Numbered from the stretch's first letter, positions 21,824 to 31,385 are shown. The stretch is DNA of 64,000 bases from Stenotrophomonas maltophilia (GCF_003205835.1 NZ_CP029773.1:3132501-3196500); one strand, 5' to 3'. The notes: generated by a model not told the origin, from the sequence alone. A program made the numbers and translations.

Positions 21824-21857
21824 AGAGGGACGCGGCTTCGCCGCGTCCCTCTTTTGT
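21824..21857 (+). terminator. Rho-independent terminator between the two large hairpins
   Basis: A 12-bp perfect stem, AGAGGGACGCGG with loop CTTCG and its complement, is followed by TTTTGTTTT. It would end purB transcripts or transcripts crossing the hairpin region. Confidence 0.88.
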
Positions 21858-21946
21858 TTTGGCATGAGCAAGCGCAGCGCGCGACCTGCCGTTGCCTTTG
21901 ATCTTCTTCTTCCATTCCGTGGCGGGCCGCGCAGGAAACTGTCAGG

Positions 21947-22050
21947 GGCCGGGCGGGTGGGCCATGCAGGGGCGTTGGCGCCATGGATGGCGCCATCGAG
22001 CTTACAAGGACGTACTTGCAGCGTCCCCTGCATGGCCCACCCGCCCGGCC
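21947..22050. repeat. GGCGCC-core large hairpin, copy 2 (inverted)
   Basis: 26-nt perfect arms starting GGCCGGGCGGGTGGGCCATG enclose GGCGCCATGGATGGCGCCATC and a CTTACAAGGACGTACTTGC stretch. The core is the exact reverse complement of copy 1 (21713-21740), while the outer arms differ completely. Arms therefore changed in a compensating way around a conserved centre. Confidence 0.85.
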
Positions 22051-22218
22051 AAGCGCAGCTTTTGATTCTGAACCACCCCGCCACGAGGGGCTCCGCCGTT
22101 GGCCGGAACCCCCGCGACAAACCCGCGCACGTGCGCAATCCCGGCGAACGGCGGACAATGGAGGCCTCAGGCGGCCCGCCGTGCCGCCCCTCCCGCTTTC
22201 CGCTGCAAGGATTCCCCC

Positions 22219-23634
22219 ATGGCCGCCCGCAAGTCCTCCGCCCCCCTGATCGAAGTCACCGCCCGCCCCGGCCAGCCGCTGGGCATGGCGCCGGCCACCT
22301 TCCTGTGCGACTTCTGGCAGAAGCGCCCGTTGCTGATCCGCAATGCCTTCCCGGACTTCCAGACCCCGGTGCAGCCGGAAGACCTGGCCGGACTGGCCTG
22401 CGAGGAAGGCGTGCTGGCACGCCTGATCGAGCACGACAAGACCCAGGACGGCTGGCGCGTGCGCACCGGCCCGTTCCAGGAAGACGTGTTCCCCGCCCTG
22501 CCCGACCACGACTGGACCCTGCTGGTGCAGGACGTGGACAAGTGGGACCCGGACGTGCGCGCCCTGATCGAGCACTTCCGCTTCCTGCCGCGCTGGCGCA
22601 TGGATGACGTGATGATCAGCTTCGCCGCCACCGGCGGCTCGGTCGGCGCCCATGTTGACCAGTACGACGTGTTCCTGCTGCAGGCCCATGGTCACCGCCG
22701 ATGGCAGATCGATGCCAGCGAATCGATCAAGGGCAAGCAGCCGCCGCTGGGCTTCCGCCCGGACGTGGAGCTGAAGCTGCTGAAGGTGTTCAAGCCGACC
22801 CACGACTGGGTGCTGGCGCCGGGTGACATGCTGTACCTGCCGCCGAACGTGCCGCACCACGGCGTGGCCGAAGACCCGTGCCTGACCTTCTCGTTCGGCA
22901 TGCGTGCGCCGTCCTCGGCCGAGCTGATCAGTGACTACCTGGACACCCTGATCGCGGATGCCGACGAGAACATCCGCTACCAGGACGCCGACCTGAAGGT
23001 GCCGGCCGATCCGAACGAAATCGACACAGTGGCGATGGCACGTGTGATCACCGCCCTCAACGCCATCCGCATGAACGACCCGGACAAGCTGGGTGACTGG
23101 TTTGGTCGCTTCATCACCACCTACCGCGCCGCCGGCGAAGTGATGGCCCACCAGGCCGCACCGGCACAGGAAGAAGTGGTCCAGGCCCTGGCCTCGGGCC
23201 TGCTGCTGCAGCGCCACCCGTGGGCCCGCCTGGCCTGGCGCCGGGCCAAGCGCGGCGCCAGCCTGTACGTCAGCGGCCAGGACTTCGCGCTGCCGGTGAA
23301 GGACGCGCAGCGCCTGGCTGGCGCCGAACAGCTCGATGCCGCCGCCTATCGCGGCCTGTCCGACAAGGGCCGTGCCGTGGTCCAGCAGCTGCTGGTCGGC
23401 GGCGTGTTCCAGCTGATCGACCCGAACGAGATCTATGACGCCGAAGACGAGGACGACGGCGAGGATGCCGTGGTGCTCGGCGAGGTCGTCGAAGGCCGCG
23501 ACCGCGTGGATGCGATCGACGCCGACGCGGTGTCCGACGATGTCCACTCCGTGACCGTACACGACGACGGCATCGAGGTCATCGTCAACTTCGAGGACGA
23601 CGAGGAAGACGACAGCGGTGCTGGCCGCGCCTGA
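22219..23634 (+). CDS. JmjC/cupin ribosomal oxygenase (YcfD/RoxA-like, L16 arginine hydroxylase)
   Basis: 471 residues. An Fe(II)/2-oxoglutarate oxygenase with the double-stranded beta-helix metal site His145-x-Asp147 (GAHVDQYD) and a distal His213/214 (VPPNVPHHGV-like region). FLLQAHGHRRWQI and DMLYLPP are typical of YcfD, which hydroxylates an Arg of ribosomal protein L16. The protein is about 100 residues longer than E. coli YcfD (373). The extra part is a very acidic tail from about residue 405 (EDEDDGEDAV and NFEDDEEDD). The next gene, a GNAT, starts 9 bp after the stop. Confidence 0.9.
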   Translation: MAARKSSAPLIEVTARPGQPLGMAPATFLCDFWQKRPLLIRNAFPDFQTPVQPEDLAGLACEEGVLARLIEHDKTQDGWRVRTGPFQEDVFPALPDHDWTLLVQDVDKWDPDVRALIEHFRFLPRWRMDDVMISFAATGGSVGAHVDQYDVFLLQAHGHRRWQIDASESIKGKQPPLGFRPDVELKLLKVFKPTHDWVLAPGDMLYLPPNVPHHGVAEDPCLTFSFGMRAPSSAELISDYLDTLIADADENIRYQDADLKVPADPNEIDTVAMARVITALNAIRMNDPDKLGDWFGRFITTYRAAGEVMAHQAAPAQEEVVQALASGLLLQRHPWARLAWRRAKRGASLYVSGQDFALPVKDAQRLAGAEQLDAAAYRGLSDKGRAVVQQLLVGGVFQLIDPNEIYDAEDEDDGEDAVVLGEVVEGRDRVDAIDADAVSDDVHSVTVHDDGIEVIVNFEDDEEDDSGAGRA

Positions 23635-23643
23635 GTCGCCACC

Positions 23644-24540
23644 ATGATCCGGGTCCAGCAGGTCAGCCACGCCGATGCCCACGTTGCCATCCACGAGGTG
23701 CGCCAACGCGTGTTCGTGCAGGAACAGGGCATCGCCGCCGAGCTGGAACGCGATGCGCTGGACCCGGTCAGTGCCCATGTGCTGGCGCTGGACACTGACA
23801 ATCAGCCGGTCGGCACCGGCCGGCTGGCCCCGGATGGCCGCATCGGCCGCATGGCGGTGCTGGCCAACCATCGCAGCCACGGGGTCGGCGAGGCCCTGCT
23901 GGAAGCACTGGTGGAGGCCGGGCGCCGGCTCGGCCTGGCCGAGCTGCATCTGCACGCCCAGCTGCCCGCCCGTGACTTCTATGCCCGCCAGGGTTTCCTG
24001 CCCGAAGGCGAGGTGTTCGAGGAGGCCGGCATCGGCCACCAGCAGATGCGCCGCCGGCTGGGCGCGGCCAGCGCCATCGACAGCCGCGCCGAGGCGGTGG
24101 CCATCACCACGGCCATCATCCACCGCGCCCGTCGCCAGCTGTGGCTGCACAGCCGCCAGCTGGACCCCGGGCTGCTCGACGCGCCCCCGGTACAGACCGC
24201 CCTGCGGCGCTTCGTCACCGCCCGCCACGACAAGCAGCTGCGGGTGATCGTGCACGACGCCGCCGCGATCGCCTCTGCCGGGGCACCGCTGCTGGCGCTG
24301 GCCCAGCGCCTGCCCAGCGTGATCCAGTTCCGCGAGGTCAGCGATCCGGTCGACCGTGCGCTGGCCTCGGCCTGCCTGCTCAACGATGCGGGCGACTTCT
24401 ACTTTCGTCTGATCGGGCATCGGCTCGACGGTGAGGCCGGGATCGCGCTGCCGGCACGTTCGCAGCCGTTCGAGCAGCAATTGCAGCGCGTCTGGGACCG
24501 TTCGCGTGATTGCAGCGAACTGCGCGCGCTCGGCATCTGA
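23644..24540 (+). CDS. GNAT acetyltransferase fused to a C-terminal DUF7931-like domain
   Basis: 298 residues. Residues 1-140 form an ElaA-like GNAT fold with VFVQEQGI, the acetyl-CoA loop NHRSHGVGEALL, and FYARQGFLPEG. Residues 150-298 form a separate domain (RRQLWLHSRQLDPGLLD, QLRVIVHDA, then FREVSDPVDR) that resembles the PLD-like DUF7931 module found attached to GNATs in gammaproteobacteria. I see no HKD catalytic pair, so it is probably non-hydrolytic. Co-transcription with the ribosomal oxygenase is likely. Substrate unknown. Confidence 0.8.
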   Translation: MIRVQQVSHADAHVAIHEVRQRVFVQEQGIAAELERDALDPVSAHVLALDTDNQPVGTGRLAPDGRIGRMAVLANHRSHGVGEALLEALVEAGRRLGLAELHLHAQLPARDFYARQGFLPEGEVFEEAGIGHQQMRRRLGAASAIDSRAEAVAITTAIIHRARRQLWLHSRQLDPGLLDAPPVQTALRRFVTARHDKQLRVIVHDAAAIASAGAPLLALAQRLPSVIQFREVSDPVDRALASACLLNDAGDFYFRLIGHRLDGEAGIALPARSQPFEQQLQRVWDRSRDCSELRALGI

Positions 24541-24726
24541 GCGGAGCTGGCTGACTCAACCTGTCTGGAAGCGGCACCGGGGGACGCGCGATACCTCCGG
24601 TTGTGCCCCTTCGTGTCCGGTTGGGGGTACAATTTGGCTGTTTGAACGCGCCCGCGCAGGGCTATTCATCTTCCTGCCGGGTCCTTCTGAAGCCATACCC
24701 CACAAAGCGAATCAACACCCTCCATC

Positions 24727-27558
24727 GTGGACAATCAACTGAAGCAGTTTGCGCAATCTTCGCAACTCGCCGGCGGCAACGCCTCCTATGTCGAGGACCT
24801 GTACGAGCAGTACCTGGTCTCCCCGGATAGTGTCGATCCCAAATGGAAAACCTACTTCGACGGCTTCAAGGGCCGCGAAGCAGGTGACATTCCGCACTCG
24901 GCCGTCATCTCCCACATTGCGGACGCGGCCAAGGATGCGCTGAAGGCCGGTACCGGCAACGGTGCAGGCGACGAGCGCGAGCGCAATGTCGGTCGTCTGA
25001 TCACTGCCTACCGTTCGCGCGGCCACCTGGACGCCCGCCTCGATCCGCTGGGCCTGGCCGCACCGGTCAACACCCCGGACCTGGGCCTGCCGTTCCACAG
25101 CCTGTCCGATGGCGACCTCAACAGCGAGTTCAGCACCGGCGGCGTCGGTGGCCAGCCGCGCATGAAGCTGCGCGACCTGCTGGCACGCCTGAAGGCGACC
25201 TACACCGGCTCGATCGGTGCGGAGTTCATGCACATCTCCGAGGTCGAGCAGCGCCAGTGGATCTACAAGAAGCTGGAACTGGCCGGTGGCAACTACCAGC
25301 TGGACGCTGACACCCAGCGCCGCACGCTGGAGCGTCTGACCGCGGCTGAGGGCCTGGAGCGCTACCTGCATACCAAGTACGTCGGCCAGAAGCGCTTCTC
25401 GCTGGAAGGCGGCGACTCGCTGATCCCGATGATGGACACCATCATCCGCAGCGCCGGCAAGGATGGCGTCAAGGACGTGGTGATCGGCATGGCCCACCGC
25501 GGCCGCCTGAACGTGCTGGTCAACACCCTGGGCAAGAACCCGCGCAAGCTGTTCGACGAATTCGAAGGCAAGTTCGAGCACGACGAGCACGCCTCGGCCG
25601 GTGACGTGAAGTACCACATGGGCTTCTCCGCCGACGTCGCTACCGACGGCGGCCCGGTGCACCTGGCGCTGGCGTTCAACCCGTCGCACCTGGAAATCGC
25701 CGACCCGGTCGTGGCCGGTTCCGTGCGTTCGCGCCAGGAGCGCCGCAAGGACACCGCGCGCAAGCAGGTCATGCCGATCCTGATCCACGGCGACGCGGCC
25801 TTCTCCGGCCAGGGCGTGGTCATGGAACTGTTCCAGATGTCGCAGGCCCGCGGCTTCGCCGTCGGCGGCACCGTGCACATCGTGGTCAACAACCAGGTCG
25901 GCTTCACCACCTCCAACCCGCTGGATACGCGTTCCACGCGCTATGCCACCGACGTGGCGAAGATGATCGCCGCCCCGGTGCTGCACGTGAACGGCGATGA
26001 TCCGGAAGCGGTTGTGTTCGCCGCGCAGCTGGCCTTCGAGTTCCGCCAGAAGTTCGCCAAGGACGTGGTCATCGACCTGATGTGCTACCGCCGCTGGGGC
26101 CACAACGAGGCCGACGAGCCGGCGATCACCCAGCCGCTGATGTACCAGGTGATCCGCAAGCACGCCACCACCCGCGAGATGTACGCCGAGCAGCTGGAAA
26201 AGGCGGGCGTGATCGCCGCCGGTGCCGGCAAGGCGATGGTCGATGCCTACCGCGAGAAGCTGGACGCCGGTGAAGTGACCACCGAGCTGGCCAAGGTCGA
26301 GAAGACCCCGCCGACCAGCCCGCTGTTCGTCGATTGGCCGAAGCTGCTGGAAGGCAAGCTGTCCGACCCGATCTCGACCAAGGTCGAGAAGAACAAGCTG
26401 GTCGAGCTGGCCAAGCTGATCAACACCATTCCGGACGAAGTGCAGCTGCACTCGCGCGTGGCCAAGGTCTACGACGACCGCCGCAAGATGGCCGCCGGCG
26501 AGATCCCGGGCGACTGGGGCTTTGCCGAGAACCTGGCCTACGCCACCCTGCTCGACGAAGGCAGTGCCCTGCGCCTGGTCGGCCAGGACGTGGGCCGCGG
26601 TACCTTCACGCACCGCCACGCGATCCTGCACGACCAGAAGACCGACAACTACTACATGCCGCTGCGGCAGCTGGTGGATTCGCCGGAGAAGGCCACCGTC
26701 ATCGATTCGCTGCTGAGCGAAGAAGCGGTGATGGCCTACGAGTACGGCTTCTCCACCACCGATCCGAACACGCTGTGCATCTGGGAAGGCCAGTTCGGCG
26801 ACTTCGCCAACGGTGCCCAGGTCGTCATCGACCAGTTCATCGCCGCCGGTGAAGCCAAGTGGGGCCGCATCTCCGGCCTGACCCTGCTGCTGCCGCATGG
26901 CTATGAAGGTCAGGGCCCGGAACACAGCTCGGCGCGCCTGGAGCGCTTCCTGCAGCTGTGCGCGCTGGAGAACATGCTGGTGGTGGTGCCGTCGACCCCG
27001 GCGCAGGCCTTCCACATGCTGCGTCGCCAGCAGCACCTGACCACCCGCAAGCCGCTGGTGGTGATGTCGCCGAAGTCGCTGCTGCGCCACAAGCTGGCCG
27101 TGTCGACCCTGGACGAACTGGCCAACGGCGAGTTCCAGCACCTGATCGGCGACGCCAATGCGGACGCCAAGAAGGTCAAGCGCGTGGTGCTGTGCTCGGG
27201 CAAGGTCTACTACGACCTGCTGGAAGACCAGACCAAGCGTGGCCAGGACGACGTGGCGATCATCCGCGTGGAGCAGCTGTACCCGTTCCCGCGTGCGCTG
27301 CTGGCTGCCGAACTGAAGAAGTACGGCAAGGCCACCGACGTGGTGTGGACGCAGGAAGAACCGCAGAACCAGGGTGCGTGGTACCAGATCCGCCACCACC
27401 TGCAGTTCTGCCTGGCCGATGGCCAGAACCTGCACTACGCCGGTCGCGCACGTTCGGCTTCGCCGGCTGCCGGTCACATGGCTGACCACGTCCGCGAACA
27501 GCAGCAGCTGGTCGCCGACGCACTGGTCAACCCGTTCAACGACACGTTCGCTGAATAA
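24727..27558 (+). CDS. sucA: 2-oxoglutarate dehydrogenase E1 component
   Basis: 943 residues. The thiamine-diphosphate subunit that decarboxylates 2-oxoglutarate and passes the succinyl group to lipoyl-E2. It starts with GTG at 24727 (DNQLKQFAQSSQL). The E2-docking N-terminal segment YVEDLYEQYLVSPDSVDP is present, followed by MAHRGRLNVLVN, the thiamine-phosphate-binding GDAAFSGQGVVMEL, and the transketolase-like second half with EGQFGDFANGAQV and LLPHGYEGQGPEHSSARLER. It is the first gene of sucA-sucB-lpd. A TACAAT at 24628-24633 may be its -10 box. Confidence 0.97.
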   Translation: MDNQLKQFAQSSQLAGGNASYVEDLYEQYLVSPDSVDPKWKTYFDGFKGREAGDIPHSAVISHIADAAKDALKAGTGNGAGDERERNVGRLITAYRSRGHLDARLDPLGLAAPVNTPDLGLPFHSLSDGDLNSEFSTGGVGGQPRMKLRDLLARLKATYTGSIGAEFMHISEVEQRQWIYKKLELAGGNYQLDADTQRRTLERLTAAEGLERYLHTKYVGQKRFSLEGGDSLIPMMDTIIRSAGKDGVKDVVIGMAHRGRLNVLVNTLGKNPRKLFDEFEGKFEHDEHASAGDVKYHMGFSADVATDGGPVHLALAFNPSHLEIADPVVAGSVRSRQERRKDTARKQVMPILIHGDAAFSGQGVVMELFQMSQARGFAVGGTVHIVVNNQVGFTTSNPLDTRSTRYATDVAKMIAAPVLHVNGDDPEAVVFAAQLAFEFRQKFAKDVVIDLMCYRRWGHNEADEPAITQPLMYQVIRKHATTREMYAEQLEKAGVIAAGAGKAMVDAYREKLDAGEVTTELAKVEKTPPTSPLFVDWPKLLEGKLSDPISTKVEKNKLVELAKLINTIPDEVQLHSRVAKVYDDRRKMAAGEIPGDWGFAENLAYATLLDEGSALRLVGQDVGRGTFTHRHAILHDQKTDNYYMPLRQLVDSPEKATVIDSLLSEEAVMAYEYGFSTTDPNTLCIWEGQFGDFANGAQVVIDQFIAAGEAKWGRISGLTLLLPHGYEGQGPEHSSARLERFLQLCALENMLVVVPSTPAQAFHMLRRQQHLTTRKPLVVMSPKSLLRHKLAVSTLDELANGEFQHLIGDANADAKKVKRVVLCSGKVYYDLLEDQTKRGQDDVAIIRVEQLYPFPRALLAAELKKYGKATDVVWTQEEPQNQGAWYQIRHHLQFCLADGQNLHYAGRARSASPAAGHMADHVREQQQLVADALVNPFNDTFAE

Positions 27559-27598
27559 TCCTCCCCCTATTTAGAAGACAAACCAGGAAGCTCCCGCA

Positions 27599-28801
27599 AT
27601 GGCCACCGAAGTCAAAGCCCCGGTACTGCCCGAATCCGTCGCCGACGGCACCATCGCCACCTGGCACAAGAAGGTGGGCGACGCCGTCAAGCGCGACGAA
27701 AACCTGCTTGACCTGGAAACCGACAAGGTCGTCCTGGAAGTGCCGTCGCCGGTCGACGGCGTGCTCAAGGAAATCAAGTTCGCCGAAGGCTCGACCGTGA
27801 CCTCCAGCCAGGTCGTGGCGATCATCGAGGAAGGCGCCGTGGCTGCTGCCCCGGCTCCGGCCGCTGAAGCCGCTCCGGCTGCTGCCGCTGCCCCGGCCGC
27901 CGCTGCGCCGGCCGCTGCCGCCGCTCCGGCCCCGGCTGCCAAGTCGGCCGCCGACGCGCTGCCGCCGGGCGCCCGCTTCACCGCCATCACCGAAGGCGTG
28001 AACCCGGCCGACGTCGACGGCACCGGCCGTCGCGGCGCGGTGACCAAGGAAGACATCGTCAACTTCGCCCGCAACGGCGGCGCCGGCAAGGCCGGTGGCG
28101 CACGTCCGGAAGAGCGCGTGCCGATGACCCGCATCCGCAAGCGCATCGCCGAGCGCCTGATGGAGTCGAAGAACTCCACCGCCATGCTGACCACCTTCAA
28201 CGAAGTCGACCTGTCCAAGGTCTCGGCGGCGCGCAAGGAACTGCAGGACGAGTTCGTCAAGGCACACGGCATCAAGCTGGGCTTCATGAGCTTCTTCGTG
28301 AAGGCCGCTGCCAATGCCCTGCAGCGCTTCCCGCTGGTCAACGCCTCGATCGACGGCGACGACATCATCTACCACGGCTACTCGGACATCTCGATCGCCG
28401 TGTCGACCGACAAGGGCCTGGTCACGCCGGTGCTGCGCAACGTCGAGCGCATGTCGTTCGCCGACATCGAGAAGACCATCGCCGACTACGCCAAGAAGGC
28501 CCGTGACGGCAAGCTGAGCCTGGAAGAACTGCAGGGCGGCACCTTCACCGTGACCAACGGCGGCACCTTCGGTTCGCTGCTGTCGACCCCGATCATCAAC
28601 CCGCCGCAGAGCGCCATCCTGGGCATGCATGCCATCAAGGAGCGTCCGATCGCCCAGAACGGCCAGGTCGTGATCGCGCCGATGATGTACCTGGCGCTGT
28701 CGTACGACCACCGCATCATCGACGGCAAGGACTCGGTGCAGTTCCTGGTGGACATCAAGAACCAGCTGGAAAACCCGGGCCGCATGCTGTTCGGCCTGTA
28801 A
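27599..28801 (+). CDS. sucB: dihydrolipoyllysine succinyltransferase (E2 of 2-oxoglutarate dehydrogenase)
   Basis: 400 residues. One N-terminal lipoyl domain has the modified Lys in [10 protein letters not shown] (about residue 43). An Ala/Pro-rich flexible linker (residues 80-118) leads to the E1/E3-binding segment ([21 protein letters not shown]), and the catalytic domain has the active site [14 protein letters not shown] good AGGAAG ribosome site precedes ATG 27599. It forms the cubic core of the complex with SucA and the E3 encoded next. Confidence 0.97.
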   Translation: MATEVKAPVLPESVADGTIATWHKKVGDAVKRDENLLDLETDKVVLEVPSPVDGVLKEIKFAEGSTVTSSQVVAIIEEGAVAAAPAPAAEAAPAAAAAPAAAAPAAAAAPAPAAKSAADALPPGARFTAITEGVNPADVDGTGRRGAVTKEDIVNFARNGGAGKAGGARPEERVPMTRIRKRIAERLMESKNSTAMLTTFNEVDLSKVSAARKELQDEFVKAHGIKLGFMSFFVKAAANALQRFPLVNASIDGDDIIYHGYSDISIAVSTDKGLVTPVLRNVERMSFADIEKTIADYAKKARDGKLSLEELQGGTFTVTNGGTFGSLLSTPIINPPQSAILGMHAIKERPIAQNGQVVIAPMMYLALSYDHRIIDGKDSVQFLVDIKNQLENPGRMLFGL

Positions 28802-28812
28802 GAAACCTCCCG

Positions 28813-28836
28813 CCCCTCCGCGCCTGCGCGGAGGGG
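28813..28836. repeat. hairpin in the sucB-lpd intergenic gap
   Basis: CCCCTCCGCG and its complement make a 10-bp stem with a 4-nt loop. Only a short TT run follows, so it is more likely an mRNA-stabilising or attenuating hairpin than a full terminator, tuning lpd against sucAB. Confidence 0.65.
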
Positions 28837-28864
28837 TTCTGGTAATGCATCAAGGAATAATTCA

Positions 28865-30301
28865 ATGGCTGAACAATTCGACGTCGTCGTCATCGGTGCC
28901 GGCCCGGCCGGTTACCACGCTGCCATCCGCGCGGCCCAGCTGGGCCTGAAGACCGCCTGCATCGACGCAGCGCTGGGCAAGGACGGCAAGCCGGCGCTGG
29001 GCGGCACCTGCCTGCGCGTGGGCTGCATCCCGTCCAAGGCGCTGCTGGATTCCTCGCGCCAGTTCTGGAACATGGGCCACATCTTTGGCGACCACGGCAT
29101 CAGCTTCAAGGATGCCAAGATCGACGTCGAAGCGATGGTTGGCCGCAAGGACAAGATCGTCAAGCAGTTCACCGGCGGCATCGGCATGCTGTTCAAGGCC
29201 AACAAGGTCGCCGCCTACTACGGCTTCGGCGAACTGCAGCCGGGCAACGTGGTCAAGGTCACCCAGCATGACGGTTCCATCGTCGAGCTGAAGGGCACCA
29301 ACGTCATCATCGCGGCCGGTTCGGATTCGATCGAACTGCCGTTCGCCAAGTTCGACGGCGAGACCATCGTCGACAACGTCGGCGGCCTGGACTTCACCGA
29401 AGTGCCGAACCGCCTGGCCGTGATCGGCGCCGGCGTGATCGGCCTGGAACTGGGCAGCGTGTGGAAGCGCCTGGGCGCTGAAGTCACCATCCTGGAAGCA
29501 CTGCCGGAGTTCCTGGCCGTGGCCGACGCCGAAGTGGCCAAGACCGCTGCCAAGGAATTCAAGAAGCAGGGCCTGGACATCCGCCTCGGCGCCAAGGTCT
29601 CCAAGACCGAGATCACCGGCAAGGGCAAGAAGAAGGAAGTCGTTGTCACCTACACCGACAGCGAAGGCGAAAAGACCCTGACCGTGGACAAGCTGCTGGT
29701 GGCCGTTGGCCGTCGCGCCGCCACCAAGGGCCTGCTGGCCGAAGGCACCGGCGTCAAGATCAACGAGCGCGGCCAGATCGAAGTCGACGCGCACTGCCAC
29801 ACCGGCGTCAACGGCGTGTGGGCGGTCGGCGACTGCGTGCGCGGCCCGATGCTGGCGCACAAGGGCTTCGAGGAAGGCATCGCGGTGGCTGAGCTGATCG
29901 CCGGCCTGCCGGGCCACGTCAACTTCGACACCATCCCGTGGGTCATCTACACCGAGCCGGAGCTGGCGTGGGTCGGCAAGACCGAAGCCCAGCTGAAGGC
30001 CGAAGGCATCCCGTACAAGGCCGGCAGCTTCCCGTTCGCCGCCAACGGCCGTGCCGTGGCGATGATCGAGCCGGCAGGCTTCGTGAAGATCCTGGCCCAT
30101 GCCGAAACCGATCGCATCCTCGGCATGCACCTGGTCGGCGCCAACGTCTCCGAGCTGGTGCACGAAGGCGTGCTGACCATGGAGTTCAGCGGCTCGGCCG
30201 ATGACCTGGCCCGCATCTGCCACGCTCACCCGTCGCTGTCGGAAGTGATCCACGACGCAGCGATGGCGGTCAGCAAGCGCGCCATCCACAAGGCGAACTG
30301 A
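28865..30301 (+). CDS. lpdA: dihydrolipoyl dehydrogenase (E3)
   Basis: 478 residues. A flavoprotein that reoxidises lipoyl groups with NAD. FAD motif VVVIGAGPAGYHAA, redox disulfide GGTCLRVGCIPSK, NAD motif VIGAGVIGLELGS, and the C-terminal HAHPSLSEV with the active-site His. All are intact. It is the last gene of sucA-sucB-lpd, with an AAGGA ribosome site. A SMAG repeat and a terminator follow. Confidence 0.97.
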   Translation: MAEQFDVVVIGAGPAGYHAAIRAAQLGLKTACIDAALGKDGKPALGGTCLRVGCIPSKALLDSSRQFWNMGHIFGDHGISFKDAKIDVEAMVGRKDKIVKQFTGGIGMLFKANKVAAYYGFGELQPGNVVKVTQHDGSIVELKGTNVIIAAGSDSIELPFAKFDGETIVDNVGGLDFTEVPNRLAVIGAGVIGLELGSVWKRLGAEVTILEALPEFLAVADAEVAKTAAKEFKKQGLDIRLGAKVSKTEITGKGKKKEVVVTYTDSEGEKTLTVDKLLVAVGRRAATKGLLAEGTGVKINERGQIEVDAHCHTGVNGVWAVGDCVRGPMLAHKGFEEGIAVAELIAGLPGHVNFDTIPWVIYTEPELAWVGKTEAQLKAEGIPYKAGSFPFAANGRAVAMIEPAGFVKILAHAETDRILGMHLVGANVSELVHEGVLTMEFSGSADDLARICHAHPSLSEVIHDAAMAVSKRAIHKAN

Positions 30302-30311
30302 TCGTTCGCTG

Positions 30312-30335
30312 GTAGTGCCGGCCGCTGGCCGGCAC
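30312..30335 (+). repeat. single SMAG repeat after lpd
   Basis: A GTAG-headed TGCCGGCCGCTGGCCGGCA hairpin lies 11 bp after the lpd stop and just before the terminator. Confidence 0.9.
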
Positions 30336-30350
30336 ACTCCAGCAATCAGA

Positions 30351-30375
30351 AAACCCCGCCTCGGCGGGGTTTTTT
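30351..30375 (+). terminator. Rho-independent terminator of sucAB-lpd
   Basis: ACCCCGCC stem with a TC-type loop and GGCGGGGT complement is followed by six T residues. Confidence 0.92.
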
Positions 30376-30439
30376 GTTGCCCGCAACCCTGCCGGGCAGC
30401 TTGACGTCCGCACGCTCCGGCTCCCCGCCGGTAGCGGGC

Positions 30440-31339
30440 TCACGCTGATCCTGACGCACTGCCCGCAACGGCCGTGGCCAGCTCCCGCATGAAGACCTGC
30501 GTTGCACGCGATGCGCGACCCGCCGGCGAACAGACCAGACCAAACACGCGGCGGATCCCCGGCTGCACCGGCAGCACGCGCAGGCCGTGGAGATCGTCCG
30601 GCAACGTCGATTCCGGCACCAGCGAGACGCCCAGTCCCTCGCGCGCCAGCACGCACGCGCTGGCCCAGTCGCGCACGGTCACCCGTACGTCGCTCAGCTG
30701 TAGACCAGCGTCCGCCATCAGGCGCTGACCGTTCACCGCACAACCCCCTGTTGCGAGGATGAAGGGTTCGCCCGCCAGCTCGCTCAAGGCCACCCCGCTT
30801 TCGGTGGCGCGGCGCCCCAGCGGATGCGTCTGCGCGAGCACCGCCATCCACCCGTCGCTGCCCAGCATCAACGGCGCGCGATCTGCAGCGGGGTTCATCA
30901 CCACGCCGGCGTCGACCGTGCCCGATTCGAGCCAGCGCTCAACCTCCTCGTCCGTACCCTCCACGATCACCACCTCGATGCCCGGGTGGCGGCGCTGGAA
31001 ATCCCGCAGCAGCGCTGGCAGCACGCTGGAAACGAGTGACGGGAAGGTCGCCAGGCGGATGCGTGCACCACTGAACCCCTGGCTGTCATCGGCCAGCGCA
31101 CGGATCGCCTGCAGGCCGCCCAGCATGATGCGTGCGTGTTCGATCACCCGCTGCCCGAGCGCGGTGATCCCCACCTGGCGCCGCTCGCGCACGAACACCG
31201 CAAACCCCAATGAGGACTCCAGCTGGGCCAGGGCCTGGCTGGCACCGGACTGGCTGATGCCGACCCGGTCAGCGCCGCGCGAGATGGTTCCCTCGTCGGC
31301 CACCGCAACCAGCAGGCGCCAGTGGGCAAGATTCATCAT
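30440..31339 (-). CDS. LysR-family transcriptional regulator
   Basis: 299 residues. The N-terminal winged helix (AHWRLLVAVADEGTISRGADRVGISQSGASQALAQLE, shown here only in outline as residues 5-45) is typical. The effector domain spans residues 90-299. It is divergent from a glutathione transferase gene with a 120-bp gap that holds a perfect inverted repeat, so it most likely regulates that gene and itself. The co-inducer cannot be predicted. Confidence 0.93.
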   Translation of the reverse strand: MMNLAHWRLLVAVADEGTISRGADRVGISQSGASQALAQLESSLGFAVFVRERRQVGITALGQRVIEHARIMLGGLQAIRALADDSQGFSGARIRLATFPSLVSSVLPALLRDFQRRHPGIEVVIVEGTDEEVERWLESGTVDAGVVMNPAADRAPLMLGSDGWMAVLAQTHPLGRRATESGVALSELAGEPFILATGGCAVNGQRLMADAGLQLSDVRVTVRDWASACVLAREGLGVSLVPESTLPDDLHGLRVLPVQPGIRRVFGLVCSPAGRASRATQVFMRELATAVAGSASGSA

Positions 31340-31368
31340 GACAGGCAGTAGCCCAGCTTATGGGAGGG

Positions 31369-31385
31369 AAATCAAAGATTGATTT
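31369..31385. promoter_or_regulatory. candidate LysR operator between lysR and GST genes
   Basis: AAATCAA and TTGATTT form a perfect 7-bp inverted repeat with a 3-bp spacer. It lies 30 bp upstream of the regulator's start and 75 bp from the GST start, in the range of a LysR recognition site. Confidence 0.65.

Larger units (their letters stand above)
21565..22218. other. 654-bp gene-free region after purB
   Basis: It contains two large inverted hairpins, one terminator at 21824-21857, and GC-rich leader DNA before the oxygenase gene. No credible coding frame is present; open frames here are products of the palindromes. Confidence 0.75.

Noticed and set aside
24712-27489. Long open frame antisense to sucA
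   Set aside because: Absence of stops follows from high GC third positions in sucA; no domain, start signal or repeat supports it.
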